A stretch of DNA of 64,000 nucleotides, taken from positions 3,038,001 to 3,102,000 of the forward strand of contig NC_071332.1 in NCBI RefSeq assembly GCF_010183535.1, written 5' to 3'. This document shows positions 23,919 to 33,589 of the stretch, one piece after another. Below the pieces are notes generated by a model. The model was not told the DNA's origin. It ran no database searches and saw only the letters and a program-made list of their open reading frames with translations. Made by a program: the position numbers and the translations under genes. This stretch comes from Caenorhabditis remanei. Lineage: Eukaryota; Nematoda; Chromadorea; Rhabditida; Rhabditidae. The stretch's first letter is position 1, and every line of letters begins with the position of its first letter.

Positions 23919-24068
23919 GTTGACTCGTCGCTTTCTGATTTCGGCAAATTTGAAGACCCATTAAAACTTTCAAATTCGAAACCCCGAGGAGGCGTGGTCG
24001 GAAGTGATCGCATGGCCTCTCCCCGTCGAAATAGTGTGTTGGCCGAAGACGACGTCCTCCCCCAATTC
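23919..24068 (-). CDS. Isolated coding-like segment of an unknown gene
   Basis: After GACCGGTCAG on the minus strand, an open frame reads NWGRTSSSANTLFRRGEAMR and continues with Pro-, Phe- and Ser-rich residues through about SSNLPKSESDESTKG. The first ATG is at 24013. A weak donor (AAGG|GTTGGG) follows. Its phase does not match the exon at 21733, so the two cannot be joined directly. Composition looks coding and disordered. No family is recognised. Confidence 0.3.
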
Positions 24069-24397
24069 TGACCGGTCAACTGTTTCTCAATGAGTATATT
24101 TTATATCTCGAGTATAAATATCATAGAGATTTCAGGTTTCCTCACTTTTCTTTAAAAGTTTACTTGTCTTCTTTGACACTTCTTCAGATGCCTAACCACG
24201 ATTTGTTGTACCCTCTGAACTCGGATTGTTTTGTGGGCGGAGTCAAAGGGGGCGGAGCCAGGTGTCATTTGGTACCATTAACCTAACTGTGTATATAATG
24301 CTAACTCATTTGGGTTTGTTATCTATCTCATCGCAATTGGATTTTTTTACCTTCAATTAAAAAGACACTTAATTTTTAATTTTGCTGAAGTTTCAGA

Positions 24398-27300
24398 ATG
24401 CTCGACATCCTCATCCAGTACTCTCCAAATTGGACGGAACACACGACATGGCTTGTCATTGTCGCCTTCATCTTTGCCTTCTTGGTTTCTTATGGAATGG
24501 GAGCCAACGATTCGTGCAATGACTGGGGACCGGCGGTGGGCGCCGGCACTGTCAAGTTGTATCAGGCGTATATTCTGTCGGGAATCTTGAATGTGGCGGG
24601 AGCCGTTTTGTTGGGTGAGTCGCATTAACATGTTCTTGTAGATCAAAATTTGCTCTTCATTTTTGTAGTTGAAAGTTTTTTGAGAGCTATGCAAGGTTTT
24701 GAGATACAAAGCTTTGAAAGTTGCGATTTTTTTCAACTATTTGAAAAAATTGAAAAACTTTAAGAGCCGACAACTATGTCCAAAATTGAATTATTTTTAC
24801 AAAATTTAGTGGTTTGAGTAGATCAAATATAGCTCTTCATGTATTTGAGTTATGCGTCTTTAAAGATTGGTAGGAGGGAAGAGACGCAGAGAAGCGAGGG
24901 CATCTGACTTCTCTGCGTCTCTCCCTCCTCTTGTCTGAGGTAGCCATCTTTAAAGGCGCATATCTCAAAAGCGTGAAGCCCTATCAAAAAATTGTCTACT
25001 ACAAAAATGAAGAACTGGTTTTGATCTACTTGTTAGTATAAATGTTTAATATAAAAGCGCTCTGAAGTTGCTCGGTGTGTAACTTTTTAAAAATGAATCA
25101 AAAACGTTTTAAAATAAACTCAAGTTACCAGAATTTTGCGGAGAATAAGATTTAATAAGATAAAAACAATTGTTTTTATAAATAAATAAAAAAGAAAATT
25201 TTAGAAGGAAAATCAGAAAAAAACTGAAGATTTTGAGTGAATCCTAATTTGTCTTAAAATGAAGCAACATTTAACAAAAATTGCTAAAAATGACAAGATT
25301 TTTTTAAACAAAAAAAATAATCTAAATTTTGGTTAAAACTAGAACTTCAATTATTTGCCATAATTTTGTAAGACATAGGGTAAGACATAGACAAAATTTT
25401 CTCAAAATGAACTAAAATTTGTCAAATATAACTCAAAAAGGTTGTACATTTCTGGAGAATAAAAATAATTAGATTTAAAATTCTTCGAAATTCATGATTT
25501 TAAGTATTGCCCTGTAACTTACCGTACCTTCAAAGATTGGTCAACAGAAAAAATTCGAATAATCCTTCATTGGTCATACTGTAGTCTCTTATCTGTGATC
25601 TACCAAGAAAAACTTTTGATCTTCCAATACTGACCGGTCAGCTGTATCCCTCTCTATCACTCATGGAACACCTTTTTTATTTCCGAGAGAGAGAGAGACA
25701 TTTCGAGATTTCATCTCTCATATATGACCGGTCAGAAAAGAAGTGAAAGTGAGAATGAAATCATCAACAAAACATTTGCAGACAGACAGTAGTGGTCATG
25801 AGAGAGAGAGAGAGAGGTTTTTATTTTCATGAATAATTTATGACTTTTTTCATTGCGACAGTTAGTTTTTTGAAACAAAGGGATTGATGAAGTTTTACGT
25901 TTCCAAAATTGATAAAGAGAGGACAAAGAGGACAAGGTTACTGTAGTAGAAGTGGAACTGAGGGACTCGCTGAATTCATTGATGGGGAGATAGTGTAATA
26001 ATGATCTCGATTTGCCCTTTCTTTGAAAATCGAAAGACTGGCGGACGTGATGTAGCAGACAGCGTGTGAGGGGCTTGTGATTTTAAGGCTACAGTAGTCC
26101 CTACAGTAGTAGGGACTACTGTAGCTGAGCGGATTTGACTATGCTCCTTTAAGGGTACTGTAGCATTCGGTACGGTAGTAAGGTTACGGTTAGGTAGGAG
26201 CTGGACTAAGCGCTTTCAAGGATACAGTACCCCTCGCTACAGTATTCCACCGCATTTGTTTTTTTGCACTTTTAAGGCTACAGTACTGGAAGTGAGGTTA
26301 CTGTCAAGTCGATGAACAAGATATCGGAGCGTCGTTCAGGTCTACAAATGTTTTTGTGGATGCGCCTTTAAATTACGTAGTAAGGAAAAAGTTAGGTATC
26401 TGATCATGAGCTTATAGGATTTTTTTTCAAGAAAAGTAACAAAAATTAATGACGATACTCTACACGATGCTCTGAAATATCACAAGACAAAAAGAAAACT
26501 TTTTTCGAAAATTTAAGTTTATAAAAATTTTAAACCGTTTTGCATACTTTTCAACCGGGTCGACGCGTAACTCGTTTAAAACAAAATATTTTGAGCTGAA
26601 AAATATACCAAAATGTAGATCTCAGTGAGCTCTATGTTTCTGATGTAATACGGAAGGGATGGCTAATTGTTATTAGGAAAAAGTCCCAAAAAACGCGAAA
26701 ATGACCAAAAAGCGATTCTAGCCCGGCCCGTGGGACATTAATAACTAACCATCCAACCCGTAGTAGGTCACAGACGTAGATCTCATTGAGATCTACATTT
26801 TGGTATATTTCATAATATTGAGTTTGAAGCGAATTATGCATCGGCCCGTATGTCTTAAATCTCAACAAATTTTTGTAATTTTCCAAAATCCCTATCCTCA
26901 TCTCCCTTGTCTTCCAGGCTACAAAGTGGTCGAAACCCTCCGTACCGGAATCATCGAATTCGACATTTTCGACGTGTACGCCCAATACAACGCTACCACC
27001 AATCAATACGACACCGTCGACTTCTGTGGTAACTCAACGATAGTCGGCGGTTGGAAAGCGCCCGACATCCTGCCAGGAGCCACGCCTCTCGAATGTGCCA
27101 AGTACACCTCCATCGACTTTATGCTCACGCAAACCGCCTCTTTGGCTGGCTGCGCCGCGTTTATGATCCTCTCCTCGTGTTACAAAATCCCAGTGTCCGC
27201 GACACACGCCATCGTCGGAGCCTCCGTGGCCACGTCATTCTACATTCGTGGAAATGTTGGAATCAAGTGGGGAGAGATAATGAGTATCGTTGTCTCCTGG

Positions 27301-28860
27301 TTCATCTCCCCAATTATTGCTGGTGTCATCGCGGGATCCTTGTATTACATCGTCAAGTTTTCCGTCTTGATCCGTCAGGACACCTTCAAATGGGCTCTAA
27401 GACTTTGTCCAATTTTTATGTGCTTCACTTTGGTCGTTAACTTGTACGCCTGTATTTTCGATGGATCTAAGTGTGAGTTTTTTCATTCCGTCTCATTCCG
27501 TAGGGATTTGACAAGTGGGCGCACTTTCTAAATTCTAAATTCTTATTTTCCAGACCTCGGCCTTGACAAACTCAGCGCATTTGAAGCTCTTCTTGTGTCC
27601 GTTGCCATCGGAGTTGCCGGATGGGCTATTCTCACTTTCCCACTGAAAAATTGGCTTCCAAACCGTGCCAAGAAACTTTTCGACAAGGAAACTATCAAAA
27701 TGCAGAAGAGATTGGAATCTGGAAAAGCGCCAAGTAAGTTGTGCATTTTTTTGAGTGCGCGATTGCTTACCTGTGAAAAACTGCAACTTTAAAACTGGTG
27801 TATCTCAAAAAGGGGAGGAGCTAAAAAAAAGTAATCAACCAAAAAAATGTAGAGCTTTAAATTTTACACATTTTACTAGTTGACAACTTTTTGATAGCAT
27901 CAAAGCTAGAGGAGATACGGACGGTTAAAGTTTGGAGAGAGACACAGAGAAACGAGAGTGTCTAGCTGTCTGCGCCTCTCCGTCACCCCTTCAAACTTCC
28001 ACTGTCCATATCTTCTCAGGGTAAAGAGCTATCAAAAAGTTGTCAACTAGAGAAATGTTTAAAATTTTAAGCTCTACATTTTTATTTGACCACTTTTTTC
28101 TAGCTCCTCCCTCTTTTGAGATATACCCGTTTTAAAGTTTGTTATTTGGGCTTTGAAAACAATGGAAAAAGAAAACACCTCAATAATGAATTTTCGTGGA
28201 AACTACAAACTGCACTACTTACAATCCTCCCCATTTTCAGAGGGCCACAAAATCACCGACATGCGTGAGCCAGACGTGGCCGATAACATCAAAGAGCTCC
28301 CATGGTACAAGTACTTCTGGGCGTACGTCCCGGAAGACCGTCTCACCAAAAAAGTGTTCAACACCCTTCAAATCGTCTCCTCCTCAATGCTCTCCTTCAC
28401 CCACGGAGCCAACGACACCGGAAATACCATCTCTCCGCTGCTCGCCATCTGGCTCTGCTATGAATCTGGATACGCGTTCGGGAATGCGGAGACTCGCGAC
28501 GACACTCAACTCCTCCTCGGCTATGGATCACTGGCGATGATCGTTGGATTCGTGACACTCGGCCATCGAACTATCAAACTTTTGGCCCATGAGATGACTG
28601 TCGATATGTCACCTATCTCTGGTTTCTGTATTGAAGTCGGTACTGCCTTCACGGTCTTGATCTGTGTCAAGATGGGTATCCCTATCTCATCCACTCATTG
28701 TACAGTCGGTGCAGTGGTATTCGTCGGAATGGCAAAGTCAACTAGTGAAGGTGTCTCGTTCGGAACATTCAGGAAGATCTGCTTCTTCTGGCTACTCTGC
28801 TTCCCTATGGCCGCTATCATTGGTGTGGGAACCACGATGATTCTTCAACAATTCCTATAG
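24398..28860 (+). CDS. PiT (SLC20) family sodium-phosphate symporter
   Basis: Exons: 24398-24614, 26918-27472, 27554-27733 and 28241-28860. All phases match, giving 523 aa, the usual PiT size. It has the two halves typical of PiT, each opening with a GAND motif: FLVSYGMGANDSCNDWGP (residues about 29-45) and SFTHGANDTGNTISPLLAIW (about 369-388). Each half also has the S-[AS]-T-H motif: KIPVSATHAIVGASVA and GIPISSTHCTVGAVVFVGMA. A hydrophilic loop of about 130 residues separates the halves. PiT proteins take up inorganic phosphate with sodium at the plasma membrane. AATAAA at 28998-29003 is a likely poly(A) signal. Intron 1 (2.3 kb) holds family A and B repeats, and intron 3 is essentially one hairpin. 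The C. elegans homologues are the pitr genes; the orthologue is not determinable here. Confidence 0.92.
24637..24720. repeat. Family A half-element
   Basis: TGTAGATCAAAATTTGCTCT, TCATTTTTGTAGTTGAAAG and GGTTTTGAGATACAAAGC form one arm only, just downstream of PiT exon 1. Confidence 0.6.
24817..25030. repeat. Family A hairpin element
   Basis: It has the core GAGACGCAGAGAAGCGAGGG facing GACTTCTCTGCGTCTC, and ends GTAGATCAAATATAGC and GGTTTTGATCTAC. Located in PiT intron 1. Confidence 0.7.
25040..26560. other. Central part of PiT intron 1
   Basis: This is A/T-rich sequence with a GAGAGA microsatellite (25688-25697, 25801-25816), two TGACCGGTCA palindromes (25631-25640, 25725-25734), and an ACTGTAG/CTACAGT-rich stretch (26085-26310) including CTACAGTAGTAGGGACTACT. 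No exon is seen. Confidence 0.45.
26560..26850. repeat. Family B hairpin element
   Basis: The left half contains GAGCTGAAAAATATACCAAA and GATCTCAGTGAGCTCTATG. The right half contains GATCTCATTGAGATCTACAT, TTTGGTATATTTCATAATAT and GAGTTTGAAGCGAATTATGC. It lies just before PiT exon 2. Confidence 0.7.
27787..28140. repeat. Hairpin element (family A variant) filling PiT intron 3
   Basis: The inverted arms include TAGTTGACAACTTTTTGATA with TATCAAAAAGTTGTCAACTA, and GTAGAGCTTTAAATTTTACA with a diverged inverse. The core is GAGACACAGAGAAACGAGAG facing a diverged inverse. It takes up most of the 507-bp intron. Confidence 0.75.
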
Positions 28861-29029
28861 GTTTTTGTACATTTGTGACACACACCGGTGCCTTTTTCTG
28901 ATTGAAAACGGGTTCTTCTCTTTCTTTTTCTCTTTTTGCGACTCACATTCCGTTACATGTTCAAACTGAATGCACAATTTCCTTTCTTTTTCTTCTCAAT
29001 AAAAAAATACATACTTTAAATAACTTTGA

Positions 29030-29390
29030 ATAATTTTGCCCTTATTTTGGTTCAGATCTATACCAATTCCGTTCCAGCCGGATGTGATTAGGACCATCAC
29101 TAAATCATACTCGCGAACCGGACTAGCACTCGCTTCAAACTCAATATTATGAACTGAAAAAATTACCATAATGTAGATCACGACAAGTTCTATGTCTATG
29201 ATATAATACGGGCCGGGATAAAATGTCAAAAAATGGTAAAAAACCCGTTTAGCCCGGCCCGCGGCACATTAAAAATTTGCCGTCCCGCCGTAGTGGGTCA
29301 CAAAGATAGAACTCGTGAAGATCTACATTTTAGTATATTTTGCAGCACATAAGATTGCGTTTTAAGCGAGTGACGCGTCGGCCCGGTTAG
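29030..29390. repeat. Family B hairpin element
   Basis: It contains GATCTATACCAATTCCGTTC, GCCCGCGGCACATTA and GATCTACATTTTAGTATATT. The first about 100 bp recur at 29545-29650, indicating a local duplication. Confidence 0.65.
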
Positions 29391-29529
29391 CAAGTATGCT
29401 TGAAATCCGGAAATTTATTTTTTAACCTATGGTATCTGTAAAGCTTATTCATGGGCAGTCTCGATGAATCCTTAACGGCGTTACATTCTAAACATAAAAT
29501 TTTTGAATAATTTTGCCCTTGTCTTTAGT

Positions 29530-29780
29530 TTAATCATCATTATTTTGGGTTCAGATCTATACCAATTCCGTTCCAGCCGGATGTGATTAGGACCATCACT
29601 AAAATCATACTCGCGAACCGAACTACCACGTAACTCGCTTCAAACTCAATATTATGAACTGAAAAATATACCAAAATGTGCATCACGGCGAATTCGATGT
29701 CAGTGATCTGCTACGGTCCGGACTATTCGTTAATGTGCCGCGGACCGGGCTATAATGCCTTTTCGTTTTTAGTAAGGAAG
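29530..29780. repeat. Family B element, duplicate
   Basis: It repeats GATCTATACCAATTCCGTTC, CAGCCGGATGTGATTAGGAC and TCAATATTATGAACTGAAAA. It ends in the GTTAATGTGCCGCGGACCGG word typical of family B. Confidence 0.65.
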
Positions 29781-29924
29781 TGGTCAACGCGCAGCCACTT
29801 TTTGGTTCGATTCCGCCTTTAGTTTTCTAAATTTCTCTTTTTTTATCTATTTAAACAGAACTTTCAAACCACCTACACCACGCTGCCGATATTCTAAACA
29901 CGTCGGTAAGGTAATGACTTGTTA

Positions 29925-30535
29925 AAGGCGTATTGTGGTCTGTTTTCATGTTTTCATGTCATAATGTATGAGTTTCGGCGAGTTCATTTTCATGATTCAA
30001 GAATTTTATTATTCGGTCGACAATCGACGATTATTTTTGTTGTATTTCTTCAATAAATTCGATAGAATACGGTCAATATTGATAGAAAAACATTAAAAAC
30101 TATCGAAAATAACGCCAGAAATAGCAGAATACTGAAAAAACAACTTTACCCAAGTGGAATTTCTAGAAAATTCTCAATGACCAAACTTTCCGTTGGTTTT
30201 TTCAGTATTCTGCTGTGTCTGGCGTTATTTTCGATAGTTTTTAGTGTTTTTCTATCAATTTTGACCGTATTCTATCGAATTTATTGAAGAAATACAACAA
30301 AAATAATCGAAAATACCGTCAAAATTGAAAAAAATCAACGCTGCCGAAGTAGAATTTCTAGGCCACGGTTACCAATTTTCTTCGGCCTTCTCAATGACCA
30401 AACTTTCCGACGGTCACTCTCAACGGGTTGCGGACCGACTTAAAAAATTCTTGAAGTATGAAAATGAACTCGCCGAAACTCATACATTATGACATGAAAA
30501 CATGACAACAGACGACAATACGCCTTTAAACGTCC
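29925..30535. repeat. Large inverted repeat, about 600 bp
   Basis: The left arm contains TTAAAGGCGTATTGTGGTCT, CATTATGACATG-type sequence read as its complement, TTGTTGTATTTCTTCAATAA and CTATCGAAAATAACGCCAGA. All four recur inverted between about 30200 and 30535, for example TTATTGAAGAAATACAACAA and AATACGCCTTTAA. The right arm has an extra segment around 30340-30420. Confidence 0.75.
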
Positions 30536-30891
30536 AAACTTTGGCCCCGTTTTTCTCGAATACCAGACCTCGAGGGCAAAAACTGAATATATATTTGGAA
30601 TCAGCGTTTTCTCAGCTTTCCAATGATATAGGTCACGTCTCATAACTCCACACTGACTCGATGACCTTCCCTAGTTAGCACCGTTTCCACTAACGTACAC
30701 TACAAAAGGAGTCTCTCTTTCAAAAATGCTTTCGGGATGTTTGTTTCATTGGTCTCCGAATCAATTCAATCTTAATTGATCAAATCTACAAAGCAAATCA
30801 CACTGATCAATAATCATTTATTTACTAAATACCATTTATACATATATTTACATCATCATCCAACCCGTATCATTTCCTCGTCCAATCCTTC

Positions 30892-33519
30892 TCAATATCT
30901 TCTTATCAATTTCATCGGGATTCCATGCGACGGCTTTGCGACAACCTATAAGATTGTGATTTGATCTACACACCTTCTCTGTGTTCTCACCTCGAACAAC
31001 GGCTTCGTTTCATAAAAACCAATTTTCGGCACCAGTCGGAAGTTTCTCAGAATATGTACCAGCATAACTTTTTCATTTAACACTGAAAACTTTTGACCGA
31101 TACAATTTCGGAGTCCCGCGGAGAATGGTATATAGTCATAGGAGTGTCTTTTGAGACATTCCTCCGGCAGGAATCTATCCGGATCGAACTTTTCGGGATT
31201 CTGATAGACTTGCGGGTTGCAGTGGAGTACTGTAGGCGAGATGGTGATGTTCCCTTCAGATGGGATCGTGATTCCGTCTGCAATAGTGTAAAGATTAGTT
31301 TTGATTGTTGTAGAGGAAGGATAGGTAGTTCAAGGTCTTCTTAGGAAAGAGAAGAAAACGTTTAATTATGTGGTGATGTCATTGGTTTTAATCAATCAAA
31401 AAAAGAAGTGTCTATGTTCGCCAATAACAAGAAAAAAGAAGAAATTGATAAGAAGGGTACTGTAGGTTTGTTCGTTGAATAGGCAGTGTTTTTTTTCAAA
31501 AACAAACAATATAGTTAGAATAAGAGAGAGACGAAGAGAAGACATACGCTCTAGCTTCACTGCGTCTCTCCCCTCTCTCCCCGAGTGAGCTCCCTGGTAC
31601 CTAACTTCAACATCGCATATCTCAAAAGCGTAAGTAGCTATCAAAAAATTGTCAACTGCAAAAATAAAGAGCTTAATTTGATCTACAAAACAATATTATT
31701 TTCTTTGCAGTGAGGTAAATTCTGACAGATTTGGCAGTGTGCCAAAATTTAGGGGTTTTCAATTTTGCTTGGTCATATTTAAAGTATAACAACCAAAGAA
31801 GATTTTTGTAATCAAAATAGACAAAAATTTGTTGAGAAGACGCAGAGAAGTCAGACACTCTAGCCTCTCTGCGTCTCTTTTCTCCTTAATTCCAGCTAAC
31901 CATCTTCAAAGACGCATATCTCAAAAGCGTAAGTAGCTATCAAAAAGTTGTCAACTACAAAAATGGAGCTCTACATTTTATCTGCACAAAAATATAAAAA
32001 TTAAAAAGTTTTGACAAATCTTGGCACCGTGCCAGGCGGTTCAAAAAATTGCATTTTAAGCAGAGAGGTTACGATAAGAAGAGGGGCCGATAACCCAACT
32101 TTTCGGTTAAAAAAAAAATTTTTTGACTTGACGAAGCGCAGCTTCTACAGCACGATATCAAAATTAGAACGGCTTTTTTTGAGCAACTGCGCTCTGTTGA
32201 ACTGTAGGATACAGTAAGACTACAGTAGACTACATACCATAGCGACACACCTACTACAGTATGACAATGACTACTACAGTAGGATAATGACTACAGTGGG
32301 ATCAGCAGAGGACCGTACTACCCTAGGTTACTGTAGCAAAAACGCGGAATGTCAAATTTTTAGGTTACAAATCCTACAAACCCCCATTTTCCCTTTCTTG
32401 TCCAATCAAGTCTTCTCCTATCCCGTACCCATCTCACTTTCAATGACTAAATCAACACATTTTTGTGACCTACAGTAACCCAATCACCGCGTGACTTGGC
32501 GCCGGAAGCAAAACAGATCAAACATTGACTCCCCCTCTCATACCTATCACAATATCTTTCGTCAATTTCCGCTGCACGCCTGGCACCGGTGCAAACATGC
32601 GTTTCGACTCTTTCAGCACCCTTTCCGTATACTCTAAACGGTTTATCTTCTCCGACGTGACGTCTTCATTTGGGTCCTCGCCGAACACCTCCAGAATCTC
32701 ACGGTACACGTTCTCCTGGACGTCCGCGTTGTGTGCAAGATTCCAGCACAACCAGGACAGCGAGGTGGATGTTGTGTCGTGACCGGCGAATAGGAAGGTG
32801 TCGACTTCTTTGCGGATGTCTTCTGAAGTCAACTCCATCGACTCCTCACTCGACAACAGGATATCCAGAAAATTCATTTTTCGCTTCGACGTTTCCTTCT
32901 CGACGGCTCCTGACGCCAACGCGGCACGTCTTTCGACAATGGCGTCGTTTGTAAATTTTTTGAGGACTAGGAGAAAGTCATCGTGCATTTTTTGATAGCC
33001 CAGTGCCCAGTAGACGAATTTGTTCCAGAGGAATGGGTTGAGCGAGTACTCGACCTGAAAAATTTAGTTAGTTTTGTAGATCAAAACTAGGCCTACATTT
33101 TTGCAATTGACAGTTTTTTGATAGCTATTCACGTTTTTGAGATACAAGGGAACAAAGACGCCGCACAAAGAGGGGGAGGGCGCAGACAGTCACACACCCT
33201 CGTCGTCTGCGTCTCTCTGTTTCTCGCTTCCAGTTACCTAACTTTAAAGACGCATATCTCAAGAACGTGAATAGCTATCAAAAAGTTGTCAACTACAAAA
33301 ATGAAGCCCTTTTTTTGATCTACACAGCCAATACAAATTCAAAATAGTAGAATGAAACCTGGTGAGTTTTCAGTATGTTAAAGTTAACCAATTTTCAGGC
33401 AAAAATTTTTTTTGAAAGTTTTAACTTTCACCGCTTATATCTCAAATGCCTGAATAGTTAGAAGAAAGTTGTCAAGCTATAGAGTCCGAGAGAGCGCAGA
33501 GAAATGAGACACCCTCGCT

Positions 33520-33589
<70 letters not shown>

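Larger units (their letters stand above)
28861..30891. other. Intergenic between convergent PiT and P450-A genes
   Basis: It carries the PiT 3' UTR and poly(A) signal, two family B copies (29030-29390 and 29530-29780, partly duplicates of each other), and a large hairpin at 29925-30535. No gene is seen. Confidence 0.5.
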
